In this document: positions 16,604-25,548 of the stretch, in pieces
Layout of the letters: each line of letters opens with the position of its first letter
Position numbering within the stretch: position 1 is the first letter of the stretch
NCBI RefSeq assembly: GCF_019880585.1
Contig: NZ_JAINVV010000008.1
Span: forward strand, 1 to 64,000
Direction: 5' to 3'
DNA from: Sphingomonas colocasiae
GTDB taxonomy: Bacteria; Pseudomonadota; Alphaproteobacteria; Sphingomonadales; Sphingomonadaceae
Length of the DNA: 64,000 nt
Notes under the pieces: model-generated
Seen by the model: only the letters and a program-made list of their open reading frames with translations
What the model was told of the DNA's origin: nothing
Databases searched by the model: none
Made by a program: the position numbers and the translations under genes

Positions 16604-16635
16604 GGCCGGCGACAGAGGGACAGAAGTCGCCGGCC
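16604..16635 (-). terminator. second hairpin downstream of the receptor gene
   Basis: A perfect 10-bp stem (GGCCGGCGAC with GTCGCCGGCC) encloses a 12-nt loop 13 bp after the receptor stop. It has no T-tract, so it may act as a transcript-stabilising hairpin ahead of the true terminator at 16526-16567. Confidence 0.5.
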
Positions 16636-16648
16636 ACCCCCTTATCGG

Positions 16649-19033
16649 TCAGAAGCTGTAATAGAGGCTCAGCACCGCCGAACGGTCCTCGCCGGGGGTC
16701 GCCCAGCCATTGTTGCGGATGCTGGTGTAATATTTCTCGTTGGTGAAATTCTGGACGTTCAGCTGCGCGGTCAGCCCTTCCGTGATCGGATAGGAGATGA
16801 AGGCGCGATGCGTCAGGTAGCTGTCCGCCTTGTACAGCACCGTCGTCGGCGTCGTGCGGGCGTTGTTCAGGTAGAAGCTGCCCTGATAGGTCAGGCCGTA
16901 TCCCACCTGCAGCCCGAACGGGAAGGTGTAGGTGGTGAACAGGCTGCCCGAATGCTTGGGCGTGTTGGTCAGCGGGTTGCCCGCCTGCGGATCGAAGGCC
17001 GCGCAGGTATAGGTGGTCCCGCCGATCACCTTGGTCGCGCCGGGATTGGCAAGGCATTCGTCGGTGATGCTCTGCTTCACCACGCTGTCCAGATAGGTGT
17101 AGTTGGCGAAGATCGACCATTCGCGCGTGATGTTGCCGGTGGCGCCCAGCGAGACGCCGTCCACGCGGTTGCGGCCGTCATTGACCGGCAGGCTGCCGAC
17201 GAATGGATCGTTCGCGGTGACCCGGAAATTCTTGCGCTCGTTGCGGAACAGGGCGGCGGTGAGCTGGAGCTTGCGATCGAACAGGTCGATCTTGCCGCCG
17301 ATCTCGTAGTTGACCGCCTGTTCGGGCGCCAGGCTGCACGGATCGACGTTCAGGTTGGTCGCCGCCGCCAGGCCGCAGCCCGACCGCACGCTTGTCGAGG
17401 TCGGGTTCTTCGAATTGCCATAGGCGATGTACAGGCTCGACGCGGGCGTCGGCTTGAAGACCAGGCCGACGCGGTACGAGAAGAGATTGTCGTTCGAACT
17501 CTGCACCACGCCGGTCAGGTAACGGCTGGTCTGGCCCGCAGGGATCGGCAGCGCGTCGGGCGTGATCGTGTCCGACCGGAAATCGCCCTTGTTGTTCTCG
17601 TAGCGAAGGCCGGCATTGAGCTCGATCTGATCGGTGATCTTGATCGCGTCGAAGATATAGACCGCCTTGTTGTTGGTCTCGCCATCCTGATGGCCGGTGC
17701 GGATCGCGTTGACCGGGCCGGTATAGATGCCGTTGGGATTCGCGATATTGATCGGATCGAGCGCGGGGTTGGGCGTGGCGCCGCCGGGGTTGCGCTGCAC
17801 GTTGCCGTTGTTGAGCGTGTAATCCTCGACCAGGATCGATCCGCCGATCACCATGGTGTGCTCAAGCCCGCCGGTGCTGAAGTTCAGGCGCAGATCGAGC
17901 TGGTTGTAGAGCGTCTGGTTGACCGAGTTGCGATAGCCGCCGCGCGGGCCGCTGGGATAATAGACGCCCGGCAACTGGCCGGCGGCGCAGGCCGCGCCGG
18001 TGGGCAGCGTGCCGTTGGCGAGGCAATAGGTGCCCTGCGGCGGATCGACGACCAGATTCTGCGCGATCCGCTGCCAGCGGGAAAGGTTGCGGACCGACAC
18101 CTTGTCGCTGAAGGCGTGATCGAAGATGATCGTCGCCTGATCGACCGTCTGATCCTGCGTGTCGAGATTCCTGTAGCCATAATAGCCGGAATCGGGAACG
18201 CCGGGCAGCGGACCATCGTACAGCGCGTTCTTGTAATAGGGCACGCCATATTGCGGCGTGTTCTCGTCCTCCTGATGGACATAGAGGAAGGTCAGCGAGG
18301 TCGGCCCGTCGATACCGAGCTTGACCGAAGGCGCGATGCCCCAGCGCTTGTACTTGTCGAAATCGCGGCCCGGCACGTCGTTGCGATGGAACATCGCGTT
18401 GACGCGCACCGCCGCCAGTTCGGACACGCGGACATTGCTGTCCACCGTCGCGCGGTAATAATCGTCGGTGCCGATGCCCGCCTGCAGGATCGTCAGGTCG
18501 TCGGCGCCCGGGCGCTTGGTGACCAGATTGACGGTGCCGCCGATCGAGCCCGATCCGCCATAGACCGAGTTGGCGCCGTTCACGACCTCGATCTGCTCGA
18601 GGTTGAAGGGATCGGTGCGGCTGTACTGCGCGCTGTCGCGCACGCCGTCGATCGTGATGTCGGTATTGGCGCTCTGGCCGCGCAGGTTGATGCTGTCGCC
18701 ATAGCCGCCGCCGCCTTCGCCCGCGCCGAAGGTGATGCCGGGAACGGTGGCCAGCACGTCGCGCAGGGTCAGCAGGTTCTGCTTGCGGATCGTCTGGCTG
18801 CTGACGACGGTGATCGTCTGCGGCGTATCGAGCAGCGGCCGCACCTGCTTGGGCGATTCGAGTTCCGAATGGGGGTTGGTCGCGGTGACGATGATCGGTT
18901 TCGCCTCGGCCTCGCCTGCGTGCTGCTCGTCCGCCGGAACCGCGTCATCGGCCGCGAAAGCCGGCGAAGACAGCAATCCAACGCACGACAAGGCGAGAAA
19001 GGCTGGCGCTGCCGCCGATGTTTTCCTGGACAC
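16649..19033 (-). CDS. TonB-dependent siderophore receptor
   Basis: A 794-residue outer-membrane receptor. A signal peptide (about 1-28) precedes a TonB box (I-I-V-T-A-T-N) and a plug domain with L-L-D-T-P-Q-T-I-T-V-V, N-L-R-G-Q-S and Y-G-G-S-G-S-I-G-G-T-V-N-L-V-T-K. The 22-strand barrel ends in Y-Y-S-F with terminal Phe. The T-P-Q-T-I and I-D-G-V-R-D signatures match the Fiu-like, catecholate-type siderophore class. Start is GTG 19033, with GGGGG eight bases upstream. It is convergent with the PepSY-apbE operon. An iron-box-like element lies upstream. Confidence 0.9.
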   Translation of the reverse strand: MSRKTSAAAPAFLALSCVGLLSSPAFAADDAVPADEQHAGEAEAKPIIVTATNPHSELESPKQVRPLLDTPQTITVVSSQTIRKQNLLTLRDVLATVPGITFGAGEGGGGYGDSINLRGQSANTDITIDGVRDSAQYSRTDPFNLEQIEVVNGANSVYGGSGSIGGTVNLVTKRPGADDLTILQAGIGTDDYYRATVDSNVRVSELAAVRVNAMFHRNDVPGRDFDKYKRWGIAPSVKLGIDGPTSLTFLYVHQEDENTPQYGVPYYKNALYDGPLPGVPDSGYYGYRNLDTQDQTVDQATIIFDHAFSDKVSVRNLSRWQRIAQNLVVDPPQGTYCLANGTLPTGAACAAGQLPGVYYPSGPRGGYRNSVNQTLYNQLDLRLNFSTGGLEHTMVIGGSILVEDYTLNNGNVQRNPGGATPNPALDPINIANPNGIYTGPVNAIRTGHQDGETNNKAVYIFDAIKITDQIELNAGLRYENNKGDFRSDTITPDALPIPAGQTSRYLTGVVQSSNDNLFSYRVGLVFKPTPASSLYIAYGNSKNPTSTSVRSGCGLAAATNLNVDPCSLAPEQAVNYEIGGKIDLFDRKLQLTAALFRNERKNFRVTANDPFVGSLPVNDGRNRVDGVSLGATGNITREWSIFANYTYLDSVVKQSITDECLANPGATKVIGGTTYTCAAFDPQAGNPLTNTPKHSGSLFTTYTFPFGLQVGYGLTYQGSFYLNNARTTPTTVLYKADSYLTHRAFISYPITEGLTAQLNVQNFTNEKYYTSIRNNGWATPGEDRSAVLSLYYSF

Positions 19034-19082
19034 GATGAAACCCCCATTTGTTGTCTGGGGGCCTGCTATTGAGAGTCGTTCG

Positions 19083-19112
19083 CACTGTCAATGCTATTGC
19101 GAGACATTCTTA
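19083..19112 (-). promoter_or_regulatory. candidate iron-responsive operator upstream of receptor
   Basis: The minus-strand sequence AGAATGTCTCGCAATAGCAT lies about 60-80 bp upstream of the receptor GTG and resembles Fur-type sites of alphaproteobacteria. The match is imperfect and judged by eye; the function of the gene supports it. Confidence 0.3.
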
Positions 19113-19144
19113 CCTTTGTTGCGCCGGAAGCCGGTCGCGACGCG

Positions 19145-20947
19145 TCAGGCGGCGGCGCTATCCTCCACACCCTCGGCGCCGGACGCGCGGACCGAGCGAT
19201 TGCGGCCGCGCCTTTTCGCTTCGAGAAGCGCCGCGTCGGCGCGATTGATCAAGCTGTTGGTCGGGCTGTCCTCGGGCGATGCGGCGACGCCGACCGAGAT
19301 CGTGACCGCACCCAATATGCGCCCGCGATAGGCGAGCGGCGCGGACGCAACCGCGTCACGCAGGCGCTCGGCGGTGTCGAAGGCGCCCGGCGCCGCGATA
19401 TCAGGCAGCAGGATCGAGAATTCCTCGCCGCCGAAGCGGTAGACGCTGCCATGCGCACCGACGATGTCGAGCATCACCTGCGCGACATGCTGCATCACCG
19501 CATCGCCGGCATCATGGCCGAACTCGTCGTTGAAGCGCTTGAAATGATCGATATCGATCATCAGGCACGACAGCGGCTCAGCCTTGCGATCGCGCGCGCG
19601 ACGATTGAGCGTCTCGTCCAGACAGCGGCGATTGAACAGGCCGGTCAGCGCATCCTTGATCGCAAGGTTGGTCAGCCGCTCCCGCAACCGGAGATTGGCG
19701 AGCGCAAGCCCGATATTCTCCGCCATCAGTTCCAGATAGAGCCCGGTCGCCGCCGCCGTCTCCCCGTCCGCGGCTTCCTCGAAATAGAGCAGGCCGACGG
19801 TATCGCCCTGCGCGGTCAGCGGCACGCACAGGCTGGTCACGCCGCTTTCCCCGATATGCGGGCACGGCACGTCGTTGCGCGCGCGGTTGCTGACATGCGG
19901 CCGCCCCCGGCGCAGCCCCCAGCAGGCGGTGGAGGGAAAGGCGGTGACGGGTTGCGCCGGATCGAGCCAGGTGCCCACGCGCGACAGGCCGTTGCGGCTG
20001 TCGTTGAGCACATAGAGATGGCCGGGCAGGCCCGGAAAGATCTGCGGCGCGAAACAGGTGACGACCTCCGCCAGTTCGTCCTGGGATTCGCAGGCCTGCA
20101 GCCGGTGCATCATCTGCAGGATCAGATCCTTGGTCTCGCGATCGGCCCGCTGCGCGGCATCGAGCCGGTCGCGCTCCAGCCCGTTGTTCCGGAAGATCTG
20201 GATCGCCTTGTTCATGTCGCCGATTTCGTCGCGGCGGCGATCGGCGGGCACGTCGACGGCATAATCCTGATTGGCCAGCCGGTTGACGATGCCCGCCATC
20301 CGCGCGAGCGGCAGCACGACGCGGCGGCGCAGGACGAAATAAAGCACGGCCAGGAACAGCAGCGCGGTCAGCCCCAGCATCGTCTTCGCGACCAGGCTGA
20401 GCGCGTCGGCGGTCTTCTGCGCCTGCTGCACCATCATGTCCGATCGGGTGGATACCAGTTCGCGGAACCGCGCGATCGGATCGAGAACAGCCGCCTGCGC
20501 GCGCTCGTGATCGGGGCCGAACAGCAATGCCTGGGCGCCTTCGCGATCGCCGCCACGCATCTTCGCGATCGCCGATCGCTCCAGCGCGTCCAGTTCATCC
20601 AGATTGCGTTCGGCCTGATGCAACGCCGCGCCCTCCGCCGGCGTGAGCCCCAGCCGGCGAAGCCCGTCTATCGCGCGTTCCATCGCGGTGATCTGGTTCT
20701 CCTCCCGGCGAAAGGCCGCGAGATGACGCTCGGCACCGCCACGCATGACGAAAAGTCGCGCCTGATCCGACCGCACCTCCGATTCCAGCGCGAGCGCGTC
20801 GCCGAATTCCTCCAGCGCCAGCCTGTGCTCGATCGTCGCGCGCTCGTCATTCGCTGCCTTGGCGGACAGAAGGAAGGAGACGCTCGAAACGAGCGTCATC
20901 ACGATGGTCAGGCCATAGGCCCAGTTGGTGATCGTGCTGATCCGCAT
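19145..20947 (-). CDS. membrane diguanylate cyclase with HAMP and GAF domains
   Basis: A 600-residue protein. A TM helix (about 8-30), a helical periplasmic sensor of about 160 residues and a second TM helix (about 188-208) are followed by HAMP (about 209-262), a GAF-like domain (about 275-420, with C-W-G-L-R-R-G-R-P-H) and a GGDEF domain (about 435-585). The active-site motif is G-G-E-E-F near residue 506, so cyclic-di-GMP synthesis is expected. No R-x-x-D inhibitory site precedes it. The stop is close to the receptor's upstream region. The periplasmic signal is unknown. Confidence 0.85.
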   Translation of the reverse strand: MRISTITNWAYGLTIVMTLVSSVSFLLSAKAANDERATIEHRLALEEFGDALALESEVRSDQARLFVMRGGAERHLAAFRREENQITAMERAIDGLRRLGLTPAEGAALHQAERNLDELDALERSAIAKMRGGDREGAQALLFGPDHERAQAAVLDPIARFRELVSTRSDMMVQQAQKTADALSLVAKTMLGLTALLFLAVLYFVLRRRVVLPLARMAGIVNRLANQDYAVDVPADRRRDEIGDMNKAIQIFRNNGLERDRLDAAQRADRETKDLILQMMHRLQACESQDELAEVVTCFAPQIFPGLPGHLYVLNDSRNGLSRVGTWLDPAQPVTAFPSTACWGLRRGRPHVSNRARNDVPCPHIGESGVTSLCVPLTAQGDTVGLLYFEEAADGETAAATGLYLELMAENIGLALANLRLRERLTNLAIKDALTGLFNRRCLDETLNRRARDRKAEPLSCLMIDIDHFKRFNDEFGHDAGDAVMQHVAQVMLDIVGAHGSVYRFGGEEFSILLPDIAAPGAFDTAERLRDAVASAPLAYRGRILGAVTISVGVAASPEDSPTNSLINRADAALLEAKRRGRNRSVRASGAEGVEDSAAA

Positions 20948-20981
20948 GGCCCAAACCTAGCGGGGACGGATTAGAACATGA

Positions 20982-21917
20982 TTAACCCGGAATATCGGCG
21001 GAGCGCAGCGTGTTCCGCCCGGCGCGTTTCGCCACGTACAAGGCCGCGTCGGCAGCGACGAACATCGCTTCCGCATCATAAACGAAGGGATCCGCGGCAT
21101 ATGCGATCCCTGCGGACGCGCTGAGGCTGGACGGTTCGCCGGAGCGCAGGATCGGCGCGGACAGCCGATCGAGTACGGAAGCGACCTGCATGTCGATCGC
21201 ACGCCGCGACCGGCATGGCCGGCACAGCACCGCGAATTCGTCGCCGCCGATGCGCGCGACCATCAGCGCATCGGGAAAACCGGCGGCCAGCCTTTCCGCC
21301 ACGGTTTCGAGGCACGCATCCCCCATGGCATGCCCGCCCGCATCGTTGATCTGTTTGAAACCGTCTATGTCGAACAGCACCAGCGCACCCAATGGCACCA
21401 TGCCGGAATCCACCAGTTCCCCATCCAGGAAGCGCGCCTGGAAGACCGCGCGATTGACCAGGCCCGTCAATGCGTCATGTTCGGCCAGGCGGCGCAGCGC
21501 TTCCCAGCGCACGCGTTCGTCGGTGATGTCGCGCTTCAGCCCGTAAAGATGGGTGGGGCGGCCGGCGCTGCAAACGATATCGGCGGTCAGCCGCATCCAG
21601 CGATAGGCACCGTCGGCACGCCGGATCCGGGCATCGAGGCTGAAACCCCGCCGCCGCGCGATCGCCTCGGCACGCAGCCTCTCCATCGCGTCGCGCGAAT
21701 CCTCGCAATACATCGCGACGGCGTCCGGCCGGGTGACCTGGGCATCCTCGGGAATGCCGAACAGCTCGAACACGCCGCGCGTCCAGGTCAGCGCCTCGGT
21801 GGACAGATCGCATTCCCAGGCACCGATGCCGGCACGCAAGGCGGCACGGGCGAGCAGGTCGTCCGATCCCGCCATGCCGGGTCTTGCCGGCAATGTATCG
21901 ATCCTGTGTCGAGGCAC
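20982..21917 (-). CDS. PAS-GGDEF protein, probable diguanylate cyclase
   Basis: A 311-residue soluble protein. A PAS domain spans about 20-135 (G-I-G-A-W-E-C-D-L and a PAC end R-D-I-T-D-E-R). The GGDEF domain spans about 145-305 with D-A-L-T-G-L-V-N-R, F-D-I-D-G-F-K-Q-I-N-D and an intact G-G-D-E-F near 223. There is no R-x-x-D inhibition site. Start is GTG 21917 behind GGGGAA; an internal ATG 42 bases in is possible. It precedes the HAMP-GAF-GGDEF gene on the same strand by 34 bp, so the two may be cotranscribed. Confidence 0.85.
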   Translation of the reverse strand: MPRHRIDTLPARPGMAGSDDLLARAALRAGIGAWECDLSTEALTWTRGVFELFGIPEDAQVTRPDAVAMYCEDSRDAMERLRAEAIARRRGFSLDARIRRADGAYRWMRLTADIVCSAGRPTHLYGLKRDITDERVRWEALRRLAEHDALTGLVNRAVFQARFLDGELVDSGMVPLGALVLFDIDGFKQINDAGGHAMGDACLETVAERLAAGFPDALMVARIGGDEFAVLCRPCRSRRAIDMQVASVLDRLSAPILRSGEPSSLSASAGIAYAADPFVYDAEAMFVAADAALYVAKRAGRNTLRSADIPG

Positions 21918-21937
21918 GCTGTTCCCCGTGAGACTCG

Positions 21938-22576
21938 TCAGGGCTGGCGCCGCGCGGCGACGACCTTGACCGGGGCGGCGATCATCTGGCCTTTCATCAA
22001 CCCCTCGCCGGCGGCTTCGGAGGTCGGTGCGTCCATGATGCGACGAACGACATCCATGCCCTCGACGACGCGGCCGAACACCGCAAAACCTTGGTTGTCG
22101 CCGGGTTTGGACGGATCGGCATCGAGCGACGACAGATTGCCGACGGAGATGAAGAAATCGGCCCTGGCGGTGCCGGGCGCATCGCGCGCCATCGAGATCG
22201 CTCCATCGACATGCGACAATCCGGTCTGGGTGGTCGGTTCGTGCTTGATCGGCGGCAACAGCTTCTTCATGTCCGCGCGGATCCCGGCCTGGATCAGCCC
22301 GAAGCCGTCGCCCAGCTTCATCGCGCGATAAAAACTGATGCCGTCGAAACGCTTCTGATCGACATAACGCAGGAAATTGGCGGTGGTGATCGGCGCCCGC
22401 TCCTTTTCCAGCTCGAGCACGATCGCCCCTTCACCGGTCTGGAAGATGACACGTACCGTCGCCGGTTTCGCCGCATCGGCGGCGACCGCCGGCGGAACCT
22501 GTGCGGCGGGCGGCTGGGCCGCAGCGGGTGAAACGGCGAGATAGAGCAGCGCCAATGGTACGAATCGTCTCAGCAT
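21938..22576 (-). CDS. periplasmic peptidyl-prolyl cis-trans isomerase, cyclophilin type
   Basis: A 212-residue protein with a signal peptide (M-L-R-R-F-V-P-L-A-L-L-Y-L ... A-A-A-Q) and an A/P-rich linker. The cyclophilin domain runs from about 40 to 205: A-P-I-T-T-A-N-F-L-R-Y-V, G-I-S-F-Y-R, I-S-M-A-R, S-A/R-A-D-F-F-I and F-A-V-F-G-R-V-V-E-G-M-D-V. F-F-I-S-V and F-A-V-F-G are the usual active-site neighbours, although the family's Q-G-G segment reads L-I-Q-A-G here. It likely assists folding of exported proteins. Confidence 0.85.
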   Translation of the reverse strand: MLRRFVPLALLYLAVSPAAAQPPAAQVPPAVAADAAKPATVRVIFQTGEGAIVLELEKERAPITTANFLRYVDQKRFDGISFYRAMKLGDGFGLIQAGIRADMKKLLPPIKHEPTTQTGLSHVDGAISMARDAPGTARADFFISVGNLSSLDADPSKPGDNQGFAVFGRVVEGMDVVRRIMDAPTSEAAGEGLMKGQMIAAPVKVVAARRQP

Positions 22577-22679
22577 CGGACGAGCTTAGCGCAATTCCCG
22601 CCGCGAGACCCAGCGGACTTGACGGGTACGGGCTGGCGGCATCTTATGCGCGGGGGTCAATCGTCGGGGACTCGAAACC

Positions 22680-23246
22680 ATGCATGTCGCGGCCGGGCAG
22701 GACGCAGGGGCGGAGCACGCCGCGCCGCCGCGCGTTCTGCTGATCGATTGCTATGCGGAGATGCGCCGCACCGCGCGCGCGATGATCCGCGGCGAAGGCG
22801 ATCTGTCGTTCCAGCCCACCGACCTCGCGCATGAGGCGGCGATCCGGCTGATGGGGCTCGATCGCATCGATGTGAACGGGCATGGCCATATGCTGGCCCT
22901 GTCCGCCCGGGTGATGCGCCAGACGCTGATCGACGAGATCCGTCGCGCCAGGGCCGCCAAGCGCCAGGCGCCGAATTCGCTCACCGAATGGCCGGGCGGC
23001 GGACGCAGGCAGATCGAGCTGGACATTCTCGACGATGCGCTGCGCGCGCTCGCCCAGGTCTCCGCCGACCATGCAGAGATCGTCGAGCTGCGCTTCTCGC
23101 TGGGCCTGACCGTGGAGGAGGCGGCCGCGGCGACGGGCATCACCACCCGCACGGTGAAACGGCGCTGGCAGGCTGCGCGTGCCTGGCTTCAACGCTATCT
23201 CGAAACCGACGGGCTCGAAACGGACGGGGCCGTTGCCCACGCTTGA
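22680..23246 (+). CDS. ECF-type sigma factor (TIGR02999-like)
   Basis: A 188-residue protein with region 2 (E-M-R-R-T-A-R-A-M-I-R; F-Q-P-T-D-L-A-H-E-A-A-I-R-L) and region 4 (V-E-L-R-F-S-L-G-L-T-V-E-E-A-A-A-A-T-G-I-T-T-R-T-V-K-R-R-W). The first half, with F-Q-P-T-D-L-A-H-E-A, is typical of the ECF subgroup encoded next to Ser/Thr kinases. It overlaps the kinase gene, so the two are coupled. It is likely controlled by, or upstream of, kinase signalling rather than an anti-sigma factor, none being seen. Confidence 0.85.
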   Translation: MHVAAGQDAGAEHAAPPRVLLIDCYAEMRRTARAMIRGEGDLSFQPTDLAHEAAIRLMGLDRIDVNGHGHMLALSARVMRQTLIDEIRRARAAKRQAPNSLTEWPGGGRRQIELDILDDALRALAQVSADHAEIVELRFSLGLTVEEAAAATGITTRTVKRRWQAARAWLQRYLETDGLETDGAVAHA

Positions 23247-25548
23247 AGCCAGGCGCCGGGCGCTGCTGCTGTTCGAGCAGTTGCTCGACCTTCCGCCCGG
23301 CGCGCCGCAACGCGCCACCCTGTTCGCCGACGCCTCGCCCGAGATCCTGGCCGAGGTCGCGGCGCTCGAAGCCGCCGAGGCCCGGAGCGCCGAATCCTTC
23401 GCCACCGCCTTCGACGCCGATGCGCCGGTCTTTCCCGGCGAGCGGCCCGAGCGTGTCGGCGCCTATCGCCTCGACGCGCTGATCGGCGAAGGCGGCATGG
23501 GCGAAGTCTGGCGCGGCATCCGCGACGACGGGCTGTTCGAGCATCGCGTCGCGGTCAAGCTCATCCGCCCCGGCATCGTCTCGGCCGGCGCCGAAGCCCG
23601 TTTCGTCGAGGAACGCCGCCTGCTTGCCCGGCTCGACCATCCCGGGGTCGCGCGCATCATCGACGGCGGCGTCAGCGAGGGCGGCTGGCCCTATCTGATC
23701 ACCGAACTCGTCGAAGGCGACGCGATCGACCGGCATTGCGCCGCGCAGGATTGCGACCTGCGCACCCGGATCATGCTGGTGCGCGACGCCGCGCGCGCGG
23801 TCGAGGCCGCGCACGGCCAGTTGATCGTCCATGCCGACATCAAGCCGGGCAACCTGCTCGTCACCCCCCGGAACATGGTGAAGCTGCTCGATTTCGGCAT
23901 CGCGCGACTGATCGGCGGGGCGGGCGACGCCGGCCCCGCGCTCCAGCCGATGACGCGCGCCTATGCGAGCCCGGAACGCGCGGCCGGCGCGCTGGCGGAC
24001 GTCGCCGACGACATCTATGCGCTGGGGCTGGTGCTGCGCGATCTTGTCGCGGATCGTCCGGCGGATCCGGGTGCGACGGCGATCGTCATGCGCGCGACCG
24101 CACCGGCAGCGGCAAATCGTTATCGCACCATGGAGGCGATGGGCGCCGATCTCGATCGCTGGCTCGCCGATCTTCCGGTGCGCGCGCATCCCCGCTCATT
24201 TCGCTATCGGCTGAACCGTTTCACGCACCGCCATCGCTTCGGCGTGGCGGCGAGCGCCATCGCGCTGCTCGCGATGCTCGGCGGCACGACCTTCGGCGCG
24301 ATCGGCCATGTCCGCGCCGAGCGCGCGCGCACGGCGGAGGCGCAGCGCATCGCCGATCTGCGCGCGGTATCGCATTATCTGCTGTTCGATCTGCAGGCGG
24401 AGATGGCGCGCCAGCCCAATTCGCTGCGGCTGCGGACGCGGATCGCCGAACGGCTCCAGCTCTATCTCGATCGCATGGCCGCCGATCCGCGCGCCACGCC
24501 CGCCACCCGCATCGAGGCCGCAGAGGGACTGATCCGCCTGGCCGATCAGCAGGGCGATCCGGGCCAGGCCAATCTCGGCCAGCCCGCCCATGCCCGCCGC
24601 AATCTGGAGCGTGCGGCGAACCTTGCCCAAGGCCTGCCGGGCCCCGACGCGGCGCTGGTCCGCGCGCGGATCGCGATCGCATTGGCCAGGCAGATCACGA
24701 TCTACGACCATGCCCTCGTCCGTGCCGACGCGCTGATGACCGCCGCCAGCCGGGATATCGATGCGTCCGGAGCCGTGGGCGTGGGACTGCGCGCCACATA
24801 TCAGACCGAACTCGCCACGCTGCGCGCCTGGCAGAATCGCTATGACGAGGCGATCGCCGCCGCGCGCGCGGCTATGCGCGAGTCCCTGCCCGCCGATCCG
24901 CGCGAGGCGGCGCTGCTCTCGTCGCGCATGGCCGACATTCTTGGCGAGAGCATCTTCTATCGCGGCGATCATCCCGGCGCGGTCGCCCCCTATCGCCGGC
25001 AGCTCGCGATCCTGACCGACGCGCGCGCGCGCTGGCCGGACGACGCCAGGATCCGCCGCAATTTCGCGCGCGCCACCTGGGCGCTCGGCACCACGCTGAT
25101 CGATATCGATCGCGCCGCCGAAGCCCTCCCCATGCTCGAACAGGGACTGGCCGAAATCCGGGCCCTGATCGCGCAGGATCGCGACAATGCCGATGCGCAG
25201 CGCATGCTGCGGATCCAGGAGATCGCCTATACCCAGGCATTGGGCCGAACGGGCCGCGCGGACGAGGCCGTCGCGATGCTGGCGGCCAATGTCGAGACAC
25301 GTCGCAGATCCTGGCTCGCCCAGCCCGGGGAAGCGATGCGGCTGCGCGACTATGCCATCGCCATCGCCGCGCTCGGCGATCTCCAGGCCGAACATGGCCG
25401 CACCGCCGAAGCCTGCCGAACCTATGACCAGGCGGACATCATGTTCGGCCGGCTGAAACGCGACGGCAAGTTCATCGAGATCGACCGGGATTATTCCCAG
25501 CGGCTGCTCAACGAGGCGCGCGCGCGCTATTGCCGGAACCGGGCGTAG
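23233..25548 (+). CDS. membrane-anchored Ser/Thr protein kinase with TPR-like C-terminus
   Basis: A protein of about 771 residues, taken from TTG 23233 (GGACGGGG upstream, 14-bp overlap with the sigma gene); GTG 23179 is an alternative. The kinase domain spans about 80-330. It has the P-loop G-E-G-G-M-G-E-V, the Lys in V-A-V-K-L-I-R, the catalytic loop H-A-D-I-K-P-G-N, D-F-G-I-A, and Y-A-S-P-E-R. The usual HRD is HAD, making it a non-RD kinase. A TM helix lies near 337-358, followed by a helical repeat region of about 400 residues like TPR. Partner of the ECF factor. Confidence 0.85.
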   Translation: MPTLEARRRALLLFEQLLDLPPGAPQRATLFADASPEILAEVAALEAAEARSAESFATAFDADAPVFPGERPERVGAYRLDALIGEGGMGEVWRGIRDDGLFEHRVAVKLIRPGIVSAGAEARFVEERRLLARLDHPGVARIIDGGVSEGGWPYLITELVEGDAIDRHCAAQDCDLRTRIMLVRDAARAVEAAHGQLIVHADIKPGNLLVTPRNMVKLLDFGIARLIGGAGDAGPALQPMTRAYASPERAAGALADVADDIYALGLVLRDLVADRPADPGATAIVMRATAPAAANRYRTMEAMGADLDRWLADLPVRAHPRSFRYRLNRFTHRHRFGVAASAIALLAMLGGTTFGAIGHVRAERARTAEAQRIADLRAVSHYLLFDLQAEMARQPNSLRLRTRIAERLQLYLDRMAADPRATPATRIEAAEGLIRLADQQGDPGQANLGQPAHARRNLERAANLAQGLPGPDAALVRARIAIALARQITIYDHALVRADALMTAASRDIDASGAVGVGLRATYQTELATLRAWQNRYDEAIAAARAAMRESLPADPREAALLSSRMADILGESIFYRGDHPGAVAPYRRQLAILTDARARWPDDARIRRNFARATWALGTTLIDIDRAAEALPMLEQGLAEIRALIAQDRDNADAQRMLRIQEIAYTQALGRTGRADEAVAMLAANVETRRRSWLAQPGEAMRLRDYAIAIAALGDLQAEHGRTAEACRTYDQADIMFGRLKRDGKFIEIDRDYSQRLLNEARARYCRNRA

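Noticed and set aside
16487-19072. 861-residue plus-strand ORF opposite the siderophore receptor
   Set aside because: Low-complexity composition and no family features; shadow of the receptor gene.
19091-20974. 627-residue plus-strand ORF opposite the HAMP-GAF-GGDEF gene
   Set aside because: Same codon-bias shadow; the opposite strand has clear domains.
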